DNA of 64,000 nucleotides, taken from contig JACRPS010000004.1 of NCBI GenBank assembly GCA_016223085.1, positions 62,001 to 126,000 of the forward strand, written 5' to 3'. This document shows positions 33,905-41,943 of this stretch, one piece after another. The translations under genes were made by a program, and so were the position numbers. This DNA is from Chloroflexota bacterium. GTDB taxonomy: Bacteria; Chloroflexota; Anaerolineae; Aggregatilineales; Phototrophicaceae. Position 1 is the stretch's first letter; each line of letters begins with the position of its first letter. The notes under the pieces were generated by a model. The model searched no databases. It was not told the DNA's origin and saw only the letters and a list, made by a program, of their open reading frames with translations.

Positions 33905-34687
33905 ATGGATCTGGCAGCCAGCCTGATGCAAATTGGCTTCACTGAGTACGAAGCCAAAATCTACCTTGAACTGCTGCGCGACAGCCCGGCCACCGGCTAC
34001 CAGTTGAGCAAAAACGCCGGCATACCGCGTTCGATGGTCTATGAGGCGCTGGGCCGGCTGCACAATCGCGGCGCGGTGCTGGAAACCCGCGACGAACGCG
34101 CCACGCTCTACCGCCCCCTGCCGCCCGATGTGCTGCTGAACGAGCACGAGCGCGAATATCAGAGTCTGGTGCAAGGATTGCGCGATGGTCTGCGCCAACG
34201 GTACACCACCGAAGACGAAGATCATCTGTGGTCCATCAGCGGTCGGCGCGCGGTGCTGTCCTACGCCAACCAGATGATTAACGGCGCGGACAGCGAAGTG
34301 CTGCTGGTACTGGCCGATGCTGATCTGGATGACCTGCGCCCGGCCATTCTCAAAGCCTGCGACCGGAAGTTGGCTGTCAGTGCCCTGCTGACCGGCAGCG
34401 GCGAACTCAACTGCGGCCAGGTGGCCTATCATCCACCGCTGGAAAGCGAACTGCAAAACCTGACTCAGGCGCTGATGGTGATTGTTGACCAGCGTGAAGC
34501 CCTGATTGCCAACACGCAGCTTGAAACGCGGGCGACCATCACCCGCAATCCTAATCTGGTGTTGATCGCGCGCCAGTTCGTCTGGATGGAGCTGTTCACC
34601 CAGCGCATTTATCACCAGCTTGGCGATGAACTGCTGGCCCGCCTCAGCCTGGAAGACCAGCAGATTTTTACCAGCCTGCGTCGGTAA
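33905..34687 (+). CDS. TrmB-family transcriptional regulator
   Basis: Regulator of 260 aa with an N-terminal TrmB winged helix (residues 5-75; GFTEYEAKIYLELLRDSPATG then GIPRSMVYEALGRLHNRGAV), a coiled linker and a C-terminal effector domain of phospholipase D-like TrmB type. TrmB proteins usually sense sugars or metabolic state. It is followed after 26 bases by a VIT-family transporter, so it probably controls that gene and itself through the palindrome at 33872-33883. Its effector is not predictable here. Confidence 0.9.
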   Translation: MDLAASLMQIGFTEYEAKIYLELLRDSPATGYQLSKNAGIPRSMVYEALGRLHNRGAVLETRDERATLYRPLPPDVLLNEHEREYQSLVQGLRDGLRQRYTTEDEDHLWSISGRRAVLSYANQMINGADSEVLLVLADADLDDLRPAILKACDRKLAVSALLTGSGELNCGQVAYHPPLESELQNLTQALMVIVDQREALIANTQLETRATITRNPNLVLIARQFVWMELFTQRIYHQLGDELLARLSLEDQQIFTSLRR

Positions 34688-34713
34688 TCCCGCCAGCAGA
34701 AAAGGAAAACAGC

Positions 34714-35463
34714 ATGGCCGTGAACCTCGGTTCGATGAACCAACACTATGACGATCAGGTGATCTACCATACCCACACCGACCCCCACCCACGTTCGTCC
34801 AGCCTATCCGACATTATCCTGGGCGGGCAGGATGGCCTGGTCAATGTGCTGGGAGTGATTCTGGGTGTGGCAGCGGCAACCAGCGACCCACGCATTGTTC
34901 TCGTGGCCGGGCTGGCCGCCACCTTTGCCGAGTCGGTGTCAATGGGCGCGGTGGCGTATACGTCCACGCTGGCAGACGCTGATTATTACGAAAGCGAAAA
35001 AACCCGCGAATACCGCCACCTGCACCTGTCGCCGGAAGTTGAGCGCGAGGAAATCCGCGAGATTTACCGTCAGAAGGGGTTCGACGGCAACCTGCTTGAC
35101 CAGATTGTGGACACGATCACGGCCAACAAGGATGTGTGGGTCAAGGTGATGATGGCTGAGGAACACCAGCTATCGCCGGTTGACCGTCGCCAGGCCGTCC
35201 GGTCGGCGGGCATCGTTGGCGTGGCGGCGGTGGTTGGTTCGCTCATCCCACTTGTTCCATTCATTGTGCTGCCGGTCGCGCTGGGCATCCCGGTTTCCAT
35301 CGTGATTTCGGCGCTCGTGCTATTCCTCGTTGGCGCGTACAAAGCCCGCGTCACAGTCGGACATCCCGGCAAAAGCGGCCTGGAGATGGCGGTCATTGGC
35401 ACGGTGAGCGCGTTGATCGGCTATGCCATCGGCCTGCTGCTGAAAGTGCCCACCGTCGGCTAA
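34714..35463 (+). CDS. VIT1/CCC1-family metal transporter
   Basis: Membrane protein of 249 aa of the vacuolar iron transporter family. The first helix region reads LSDIILGGQDGLVNVLGVILGVAAA, the usual VIT signature, with later helices rich in Gly/Ala/Val. A central cytoplasmic Glu-rich segment (about residues 90-130; EKTREYRHLHLSPEVEREEIREIY) resembles the metal-binding hairpin of VIT1, with several Glu residues. It should move Fe2+ or Mn2+ out of the cytoplasm. AAAGGA precedes the start. Confidence 0.88.
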   Translation: MAVNLGSMNQHYDDQVIYHTHTDPHPRSSSLSDIILGGQDGLVNVLGVILGVAAATSDPRIVLVAGLAATFAESVSMGAVAYTSTLADADYYESEKTREYRHLHLSPEVEREEIREIYRQKGFDGNLLDQIVDTITANKDVWVKVMMAEEHQLSPVDRRQAVRSAGIVGVAAVVGSLIPLVPFIVLPVALGIPVSIVISALVLFLVGAYKARVTVGHPGKSGLEMAVIGTVSALIGYAIGLLLKVPTVG

Positions 35464-35466
35464 CCT

Positions 35467-35494
35467 GTAGGGACACGGCATGCCGTGTCCCTAC
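35467..35494. repeat. 28-bp perfect palindrome (GTAGGGACACGGCA family)
   Basis: Arms GTAGGGACACGGCA and TGCCGTGTCCCTAC abut without a spacer, four bases after the VIT stop. It shares the GTAGGG...CCCTAC ends with other hairpins in the window but has a different core. It may act as the operon's 3' end. Confidence 0.85.
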
Positions 35495-35602
35495 AACCAG
35501 CTAGCCCCAGCCGGCAGTACCCATTACTGCCGGTTTTGATTTGTCGCTGGGGCAGGTTGTCTATATAATCAGGAGGCAGGGGAATACAAAAGGTACATAA
35601 CC

Positions 35603-36775
35603 ATGTCAACCATGACTTCGCGACAGCGGCTGCTGACCGCCCTCACCGGCGGCGTGCCCGACCGGCTGCCCGTGACCACGCACCACGTCATGCTGTCCTT
35701 TCTCGATAAATACCTGAACGGCATCAGCTATCACGAATTTTTCGACCGCTTCGGCCTGGATGCGCTTGTCTGGACCGTGCCCTACAAACCGGACACGGCG
35801 AAGGGGGAATACTTCGACCCCAACCAGACATTTATCCACCCGCTTGACCACACACACCGCGTTGTCTCCGACTGCTGGCGCATCGAAACCGAAACGCTAC
35901 CGGACACCGAATACCGCACCATACGCTACAACTTCGTCACCCCTAAAGGCACACTTTCGATGGTGCTGCAAGGCAACGAGTACACCGACTGGGTGGTTGA
36001 ACCGCTGGTGAAGGAAAAACGGGATATTGACCTGATCGCGGCTTACGTCACCCATCCGAAAGTGGATGTAGACGCGGTGAACGCCACTGCCGAAGCCTTC
36101 GGTGAGCGCGGCCTCGTGCGCGGCCACATCTGCTATTTTGACGTGTACGGCCAGCCCGGCTGCTGGCAGGACGCGGTCGAACTGGTCGGCACGGAACGCC
36201 TCATTATGGAAACTTACGACGACCCGGCCTGGGTACACGAATTAATTCGCATCCTCCAGGCGCGCAAGAAGACATTCATTCAATCGCTCAAGGGGGCGCG
36301 CTATGACCTGCTGGAACTGGGCGGCGGCGCGGCGTCCTCGACCGTGATTTCCCCACGCATCTTTGACGAGTTTGTTGCCCCCTACGACAGCGAATTGATT
36401 CGCATGGCGCATGATGTGGGGCAGCGCATCGTGTACCACACCTGTGGAGGTATGATGCCGTTCCTCGAACGACTGGCAGGAATGAACCCTGACGCGATGG
36501 AAACCTTCACGCCGAAGGACATGGGCGGTGACATGCGGCTGGCGGAAGCCAAGCAGCGCATTGGTGACAAGGTGTGTATGATCGGCGGCTTCGACCAGTT
36601 CCATTACTTCGTCGGCAGCACGCCAGAGCAAACGCGCGCCGAAGTGCGCCGCTGCTTTGAAGAAGCCGGGCCGGGCGGCGGCTACATCCTCAGCCCGTCC
36701 GATCATTTCTTCGACGCTGACCTAACCCTGCTGGAAGCCTTTGCAGACGAGGCGAAACATTGTGTTTATGCATAA
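35603..36775 (+). CDS. Uroporphyrinogen decarboxylase-family protein
   Basis: Protein of 390 aa of the URO-D/methylcobalamin methyltransferase superfamily (TIM barrel). SRQRLLTALTGGVPDRLPV is the typical start of the non-haem subgroup. The HxC motif is present in VYHTCGGMMP, but the later cysteine expected for a zinc methyltransferase site is replaced by serine/proline in YILSPSDHF. A porphyrin or cobamide-linked methyl role is therefore uncertain. It overlaps the next, related gene. It is unlikely to be true haem biosynthetic HemE. Confidence 0.82.
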   Translation: MSTMTSRQRLLTALTGGVPDRLPVTTHHVMLSFLDKYLNGISYHEFFDRFGLDALVWTVPYKPDTAKGEYFDPNQTFIHPLDHTHRVVSDCWRIETETLPDTEYRTIRYNFVTPKGTLSMVLQGNEYTDWVVEPLVKEKRDIDLIAAYVTHPKVDVDAVNATAEAFGERGLVRGHICYFDVYGQPGCWQDAVELVGTERLIMETYDDPAWVHELIRILQARKKTFIQSLKGARYDLLELGGGAASSTVISPRIFDEFVAPYDSELIRMAHDVGQRIVYHTCGGMMPFLERLAGMNPDAMETFTPKDMGGDMRLAEAKQRIGDKVCMIGGFDQFHYFVGSTPEQTRAEVRRCFEEAGPGGGYILSPSDHFFDADLTLLEAFADEAKHCVYA

Positions 36776-37928
36776 ACCGGAAGTGATCGAGATCGCCGTG
36801 CCATATGAGGAAATCGAGGCGCGGCGCGAGCGGGTGACAAAAGCGAAACGCTTTGAAACGCCGGACCGTGTGCCGGTCATCCCGGCCATCGGCCACCGCC
36901 TGATGATTCCGCAGACCGGCGTAAGTTTCCGCGATTATTACCGCAACCCGGAAACGATGCTGCGCGCGCAAATCCTGGGGCAGAAGTGGCTGATGGAAAA
37001 CGTTCGTACTGATGCTCACTCGATTACCGGCGCGTGGGTCGGCGCATGGACGGACTTCCAGAACACGTTTGAGGCCGGCAGCCTGGGTTGTGAAGTCGTG
37101 TTCCCGGATGATGACATCCCCTGGGTTGGGCCAGGCTGGGTCAAAACCGACGACGACCTGGGCCGCCTGGAAGCGATGGATTTTGTGCACAGCGGCATCA
37201 ACCAGAAACAGCTTGACTACCGCCGCGCCATGATGGCCGTCGCCGAGAAGTACCCCGTGCGCTTTCAGGGTGGGCCAATCTTCTACCCCGGCGCGAACCC
37301 GGCGCTGACACATACATCCGATGGCCCGTTTGGCGTGGCGGGAGACGTGATGGGGCAAACGGAACTGTTCACCGCCGTTTACGAAAACCCCGACTTCGTG
37401 CGCGAACTGCTTCGCATTGTCACTGACAAGCTGATTGAGTGGCTGGACTTCTGCTGGGAAGAAGAACGCCTGCCCACACCGAAAGACTTCGCCTGGACGG
37501 ATGATCTGGCCGTATCGTTATCAGCGAAATCCTTCCGCGAGCTGGTGCTGCCAGAAGAAAAGCGCCTGCGTTTCCACTTCGACGGCTGGCTCAGCCTGCA
37601 CATGTGTGGCAAAACCGACCATCTGCTGGAGATTTTCGTAGACGAACTGAAGATCAACGAGTTCCAGGGCTATGGCTATCAGGTTAATCTCGACCGCGTG
37701 GCCGAGGTGATGGGCGGGCGCGTCGTGCTGGTGGGTAACGTCAACCCCATGCTGATCTACAGCGGCACACCGGAACAAGTCCGCGAAGCAACGCGCCTGG
37801 TGATCGAAAAGCTGGCGCATTTTCGCGGCCTGATTATTCAGGACGGCAGCAATATCCCGCCCGGCACGCCCATCGAAAATATCAACGCCATGACCGAAGC
37901 GGCGGAGATGTACGGGCGACATGCTTAA
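36762..37928 (+). CDS. Uroporphyrinogen decarboxylase-family protein (second)
   Basis: Protein of about 388 aa, a divergent paralogue of its upstream neighbour. The HxC site reads SLHMCGKTDH; the later cysteine position reads QDGSNIPPGTP, with no cysteine. The Gly-x-Asn-x-Pro-Pro-x-x-Pro element is typical of methyltransferase-like URO-D proteins. GTG at 36762 is favoured by GAGG nine bases upstream; ATG at 36768 is nearly equal. It overlaps the preceding stop by 14 bases, so the two are coupled and may form a heteromer. Confidence 0.8.
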   Translation: MFMHKPEVIEIAVPYEEIEARRERVTKAKRFETPDRVPVIPAIGHRLMIPQTGVSFRDYYRNPETMLRAQILGQKWLMENVRTDAHSITGAWVGAWTDFQNTFEAGSLGCEVVFPDDDIPWVGPGWVKTDDDLGRLEAMDFVHSGINQKQLDYRRAMMAVAEKYPVRFQGGPIFYPGANPALTHTSDGPFGVAGDVMGQTELFTAVYENPDFVRELLRIVTDKLIEWLDFCWEEERLPTPKDFAWTDDLAVSLSAKSFRELVLPEEKRLRFHFDGWLSLHMCGKTDHLLEIFVDELKINEFQGYGYQVNLDRVAEVMGGRVVLVGNVNPMLIYSGTPEQVREATRLVIEKLAHFRGLIIQDGSNIPPGTPIENINAMTEAAEMYGRHA

Positions 37929-37932
37929 ACTG

Positions 37933-37958
37933 TAGGGCGGGTTTCGAAACCCGCCCTA
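37933..37958. repeat. 26-bp perfect palindrome (TAGGGCGGGTTTC arms)
   Basis: Arms TAGGGCGGGTTTC and GAAACCCGCCCTA abut, four bases after the URO-D stop and seven before the end of the convergent ferredoxin gene. It is a one-base-shorter variant of the GTAGGGGCGGGTTT element at 1349 and 42912. Confidence 0.88.
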
Positions 37959-37964
37959 TACCTT

Positions 37965-38237
37965 TCACTTCTCCAATTCACAGTCGGTACGCGCGAATGC
38001 GCTGCACAACAGCCGGTAGCCGTCGTCCAGTTCATAAGCGTCAATGTTGAGTTCGAGGACATAGTCCGGGTCATGCTCCACGCAGCCGGACAGCACCTTC
38101 GTGATACATGCCCGGCACGTCCCACTGCGGCAGCTATGAACCATGCCTATTCCGGCGCGTTCAGCCGCATCGAGGATCACTTCGTCCGGTTCGGCCTCAA
38201 ACTCCTGCTGGCTTTGCTTCAGGCGAACGACAGGCAA
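37965..38237 (-). CDS. [2Fe-2S] plant-type ferredoxin
   Basis: Small electron carrier of 90 aa. Cys36, Cys41, Cys44 and Cys78 give the plant-type spacing Cx4Cx2C...C (CRSGTCRAC and LLCSA). It is the last gene of an operon with two ferritin-like diiron proteins and starts three bases after the second one stops. A role passing electrons to those diiron centres is the simplest reading. Confidence 0.92.
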   Translation of the reverse strand: MPVVRLKQSQQEFEAEPDEVILDAAERAGIGMVHSCRSGTCRACITKVLSGCVEHDPDYVLELNIDAYELDDGYRLLCSAFARTDCELEK

Positions 38238-38240
38238 CGG

Positions 38241-39644
38241 CTATAACTCCTGCAGCACCGACTCGTCCGCCACCACCGGCGCCCAACGAATGTCCAGCCC
38301 GTCGTCGGGAATCTCAAACGTCATCGCCTCAACCACACCGTACAACCGTTCAAAAAACGGCGCGAGGGACGCTTCCGGGTCATCCTTGTGTACCGTCACA
38401 AAATCGGCCATGACAGCCCGTGCCTCGTCGGTCAGGCGCTTCAATTCGGCCTGCCCGGCGTTGTCATCGCCCAGCAGATGTTTCAGCCACTTAAAGCCAT
38501 AGCTGACGTGGATTGCTTCGTCCGCCCAGTCGTAATCCATGTCATGCGTGCTGCCGTCATCGCCCGCCGACTCCAGAATTCTGATTTCCGTCTGCTTTGT
38601 GCCGGAGCGCAGCAGCCCTTCTTCATAGTAGTATAGCAGCGCCAACCGCTGCGCCGGCGGCAGCGGCGCCATCGCCAGATATTGCGACCGGCCATAGGGA
38701 ATCAGGTCGGGCACGTTCCAGCCCCAGCCCTGCATGGCGCGGTAGCCCATCATGCTGTGGCGAGATTCATCCCAGGCCCAGCGCGCCAGATCAAGATAAA
38801 AATCCCAGGGCTGATCGTTGATTTCGTACAGCACGGAAGCCGGCACTTCCGCCGCCCAGATTTCGTTAAAGTGGCTGATGGCCGACCATACCTGCATCGC
38901 CACGCGCTTGTCCAGCGATTCAATGCGCTTCCAGGCCTGCGCCCCCGCCTTGTCGTACTTGTTCTCGTGCGGCAGGTGGTACAGGCTGGGACGGAAACGG
39001 TCGTCGCGCTGCGTCACGCGCGGAATTTCAAAGGCTGGCCGCCCGGCGCAGGGATGATCGCCGGGAGCAGGTGTTTTCTCTCCCATACCGTCGTAGCCGC
39101 CAATGCTGGCAAGGTACTGGCGCAGATAATCCCGCCACGCTTCCACCGACTCCGGCGCATCGAGCAGCGCCAGTTCCCGCATCCGTTCGATTTGCAGCCG
39201 CTTGTCCGCCACAATATGCCGCAGCGCGTAGGCGGTCGGCGCGTCGTTCAGCGGGTCGGCGCGGCGCAGATAATCTTCGTAAGCGTCCACCAGCGCGGGC
39301 AGCGCTATCTGGTACACACCGACGAGAAATTCGTTCAGGCTGGCCGCTTTCGGCAGTTCCGATGTGAAGGCCATTATATCCGGGTCGTACTTCTTATCCA
39401 CGTCGCGGCGCGGGTAGCGCAGTTCCAGTACACGGGTACGGAGCGCGTCGGCGTTGCGCGAGGTCTGCCACAGGTCGCCAGCGATCTGAAACTTGATTTC
39501 CACCGGGCTGGTTTTGATGAGCCAGCCCGCCAGCGCCCGCATGACCTGACGCTCGGCCACGTAGAAGCGTTTCAGCACGCGCGACGCATCGTTGACGCGG
39601 GTATGCTCCGGCGTCGTGCGCGAGGCAGGAATGACCTTAGCCAT
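38241..39644 (-). CDS. Ferritin-like diiron protein (second of pair)
   Basis: Mostly helical protein of 467 aa. Two Glu/ExxH ligand sets are visible: Glu266 (WAAE) with Glu293/His296 (WDESRHS), and Glu341 or 342 (YYEEG) with Glu376/His379 (DEAIH). This is the carboxylate-bridged diiron pattern of ferritin-like oxidases and oxygenases. Residues 1-180 form an additional helical domain. It is homologous to the gene just upstream (about 30% by eye) and overlaps it by eight bases. Possible roles are a two-subunit oxygenase or a dehydrogenase; the substrate is unknown. Confidence 0.85.
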   Translation of the reverse strand: MAKVIPASRTTPEHTRVNDASRVLKRFYVAERQVMRALAGWLIKTSPVEIKFQIAGDLWQTSRNADALRTRVLELRYPRRDVDKKYDPDIMAFTSELPKAASLNEFLVGVYQIALPALVDAYEDYLRRADPLNDAPTAYALRHIVADKRLQIERMRELALLDAPESVEAWRDYLRQYLASIGGYDGMGEKTPAPGDHPCAGRPAFEIPRVTQRDDRFRPSLYHLPHENKYDKAGAQAWKRIESLDKRVAMQVWSAISHFNEIWAAEVPASVLYEINDQPWDFYLDLARWAWDESRHSMMGYRAMQGWGWNVPDLIPYGRSQYLAMAPLPPAQRLALLYYYEEGLLRSGTKQTEIRILESAGDDGSTHDMDYDWADEAIHVSYGFKWLKHLLGDDNAGQAELKRLTDEARAVMADFVTVHKDDPEASLAPFFERLYGVVEAMTFEIPDDGLDIRWAPVVADESVLQEL

Positions 39645-40869
39645 GCCCGCCTCCCTGGTGCGACTCCAGCGCCATCTTGGCCTGCATCTTCACCGGCGTG
39701 TTTTCCATCAGCCAGGCTTCGGTACGCGCGGCGATTTCCTCCGGCGTTTCCTTGTAGCCATACGTCTCCAGCAGCACCGGCGTCCACTTCTTGCCCCAGC
39801 GGATATGGAAGTTCTCGTCGCTCCAGTCATAGCTGACCGCCGCCGCCGAAATCTCGTCCTCGATTTCCTCCCAGTGTTCGCGGTTGGTGCTTTTTTCCGG
39901 CATCCCGTTGGGTTCGATGACGGTGGTCAGCAGGGCGTACTGGTCAACGGCAGGCAGCGTCATCATCACATTGTAAATCTGCACCACCTGCGGCACGTCC
40001 TCAATCTTCAAACCCAACTGCTGCACCCGCACCTGCCCAAGCTGGCTATGGCGCACTTCATCCCACAGATGGCGCGACACATTGTACTGGTACTCCCAGG
40101 GCATTTCCGGCGTCATCCACAGAATGGAACCGAGCGTTTCCGCTGCCGTCATCTCGTTCAGATAGTGCTTGAAGCGCCACAGACGATGTGCTTCCGGCTC
40201 GGTTTTCCGGTCCGGCTCGACATCGGTAGACGGGTCAAAAATCGGCCAGCCCTTCATGCGCTGGCACTCCTTCCAGGGCAGCAGCAGCAGGTGATTTTCG
40301 GGCCGCTGCGGCGCGGACGCGGGTACTTCTGCGCCGGTCACGCCGCCATCTGCCGCCAGCAGCCCGGCGATGTAATCCCGCCATGCCTGCCAGCCGGGGT
40401 AATTCTGCTCAATTGTGGCGAAGAACCCTTCCGCCCAGGCCACCTGCCGTTCTATCGCCGGCAGCACCTTTTCTGTCGTCTTCACGGTTGGATTGTCGAA
40501 CTCGCTCCACGTCACTTCGGGATGGCTGCGGTACGCTTCCAGCAGCGCCTTTTTCACGACCAGGTACACCGTCGCAATAAGTTCGGCGGTGTTCTGCGCG
40601 TGGTCCAGTTCGCGCGCCAGTGTTTTCAACCCTTCGCTGATATTGCGTTCCGGCTGATACGTGCGGAGTTCGCGCAGGCGTTGGTACAGCAGATCGGCGG
40701 AGGCGCCGCTTTCCCAGACGTGTAACCCCATCTGGTTCTTCGCTTCCCACTCCGGCACACCCGGCAGCCAGCCCGCCAGCGTCCGCATACAGGCTTTTTC
40801 GAGAAAGGCGTAACGCTTCAGATACTCGGTATTCTGCTCAATCGTGATGTGACTCTTCTCAACCACCAT
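39637..40869 (-). CDS. Ferritin-like diiron protein (first of pair)
   Basis: Helical protein of 410 aa, paralogue of its downstream neighbour. Ligands are Glu244 (TAAE) with Glu271/His274 (WDEVRHS), and Glu352/His355 (SDENFHIRWG) with a Glu in the preceding helix. The start at 40869 (MVVEKSH) is chosen because GGAG lies nine bases upstream; earlier ATGs at 40887 and 40893 lie in that leader. Conserved diiron ligands in both paralogues differ from methane-monooxygenase-type pairs, where the beta subunit has lost them. Confidence 0.85.
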   Translation of the reverse strand: MVVEKSHITIEQNTEYLKRYAFLEKACMRTLAGWLPGVPEWEAKNQMGLHVWESGASADLLYQRLRELRTYQPERNISEGLKTLARELDHAQNTAELIATVYLVVKKALLEAYRSHPEVTWSEFDNPTVKTTEKVLPAIERQVAWAEGFFATIEQNYPGWQAWRDYIAGLLAADGGVTGAEVPASAPQRPENHLLLLPWKECQRMKGWPIFDPSTDVEPDRKTEPEAHRLWRFKHYLNEMTAAETLGSILWMTPEMPWEYQYNVSRHLWDEVRHSQLGQVRVQQLGLKIEDVPQVVQIYNVMMTLPAVDQYALLTTVIEPNGMPEKSTNREHWEEIEDEISAAAVSYDWSDENFHIRWGKKWTPVLLETYGYKETPEEIAARTEAWLMENTPVKMQAKMALESHQGGGHG

Positions 40870-40906
40870 GTTGTTCGCTCCTAACATTTCCAATCCTTGA
40901 CGGCAT

Positions 40907-40927
40907 GGGCGAGGCAGTGCCCCGCCC
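40907..40927. repeat. Degenerate GGGCG hairpin
   Basis: GGGCGAGGC and GCCCCGCCC pair with one mismatch around AGT, followed by CCTAC. It is a decayed member of the GTAGGGGCG family upstream of the ferritin-like operon. Confidence 0.5.
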
Positions 40928-40940
40928 CTACGTTACCACT

Positions 40941-41023
40941 GTGTTCTGAGCCTTTGCGTCTCCGTGTTACGTTTTGTCTTTCCCTCTGCCTCTTTGCCCC
41001 TTTGCAGCCTTGCGTTACGTTTT
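40941..41023. repeat. Pyrimidine-rich quasi-heptameric repeat
   Basis: The stretch repeats units like CTTTGCGT, CTCTGCC, CTTTGCC and CTTTGCAG, and contains GTTACGTTTT twice. It lies between the convergent-side end of the permease gene at 41028 and the ferritin-like gene. It has no coding potential. Confidence 0.5.
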
Positions 41024-41027
41024 TCTC

Positions 41028-41930
41028 TTATCCCTTCAACGCGCCCCGCGACAGACCGGAAATAATCATCCGCTGCCCGAACAGGATAATCAGCAGCACC
41101 GGGATAATCATAAATACGCTCATCGCGCTCATCATATCCCAGGGTTTGGTATAGGTCGAGCCGGGGTCGGTTAGTTCGGTTAAACCGACGCTGAGCGTTT
41201 TGGTATCCACGTTATGCGTGAACACCAGCGGGTACAGCAGTTCGTTCCAGCTAATGATGAAGTTAATCAGGAACATCGTAAACAGCGCCGGGCGCACCAG
41301 CGGCAGCACCACCCGCAGGATAATCTGTGCCGTGTTCGCGCCATCAATGTAGGCTGCTTCTTCGATCTCTGCCGGAATCTGTTTGATGAACGAAACCAAA
41401 GTCATGATCGTATACGGCAGCACCAGGCTGCTCATCAGGATAATCAGCCCGTGATGCGTGCTAATCATCTTAAACGTCTTAAGCGTCTCAAACATCGGCA
41501 CCAGCACCGCGATCTGCGGCAGCGCCACCGACAGAATCAGCACCAGATAGATGATGTTGCTGCCAGGGAATTTAATCCGCGCCAGCGCGTAGGCGGCCAT
41601 GCCTGCCGCGATCACCGACAGCGCCGACGAACCAATGGCAAAGATCAGCGAATTGCGGAAATAGGTAAAAAACGGCACCGCGTCCATCATCCGGTTATAG
41701 CTGTCCGCCGTCGGCGCGCTCGGCCAGTAGCGGGGCGGCACCTCAAACAATTCATTCGACGGGGTGATGGACGACACAAAGATGAAATAAAACGGCGCCA
41801 GCACGACCACCGCAAAAATCGCAAAACAGACATACAGCAGAATGCTCTGGCCGTGACGCTGGAGGAAGTTCGGGCGCACGGCGGCGGTGGCGGTATATTC
41901 ACACGGACGTGAGACAACATTGGTAGACAC
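41028..41930 (-). CDS. Sugar ABC permease (MalG type)
   Basis: Membrane permease of 300 aa with six transmembrane helices and the EAA loop EEAAYIDGANTAQIILRVVLP. GTG at 41930 (VSTNVVSRP) is preferred: AAGGGGCG precedes it, and a longer ATG start at 42044 would lie wholly inside the upstream permease gene. It is the last gene of the second sugar ABC operon (binding protein, MalF-type, MalG-type). No ATPase is encoded with it. Confidence 0.9.
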   Translation of the reverse strand: MSTNVVSRPCEYTATAAVRPNFLQRHGQSILLYVCFAIFAVVVLAPFYFIFVSSITPSNELFEVPPRYWPSAPTADSYNRMMDAVPFFTYFRNSLIFAIGSSALSVIAAGMAAYALARIKFPGSNIIYLVLILSVALPQIAVLVPMFETLKTFKMISTHHGLIILMSSLVLPYTIMTLVSFIKQIPAEIEEAAYIDGANTAQIILRVVLPLVRPALFTMFLINFIISWNELLYPLVFTHNVDTKTLSVGLTELTDPGSTYTKPWDMMSAMSVFMIIPVLLIILFGQRMIISGLSRGALKG

Positions 41931-41943
41931 GAATACGCCCCTT

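Noticed and set aside
35603-37928. Annotation as haem-biosynthetic HemE
   Set aside because: The sequences fit the methyltransferase-like URO-D subgroup, occur as a tandem pair away from other haem genes, and carry the HxC motif.
38682-40725. Open frames of 384 and 377 aa on the plus strand
   Set aside because: Antisense to the two ferritin-like genes, whose diiron ligands are conserved between paralogues.
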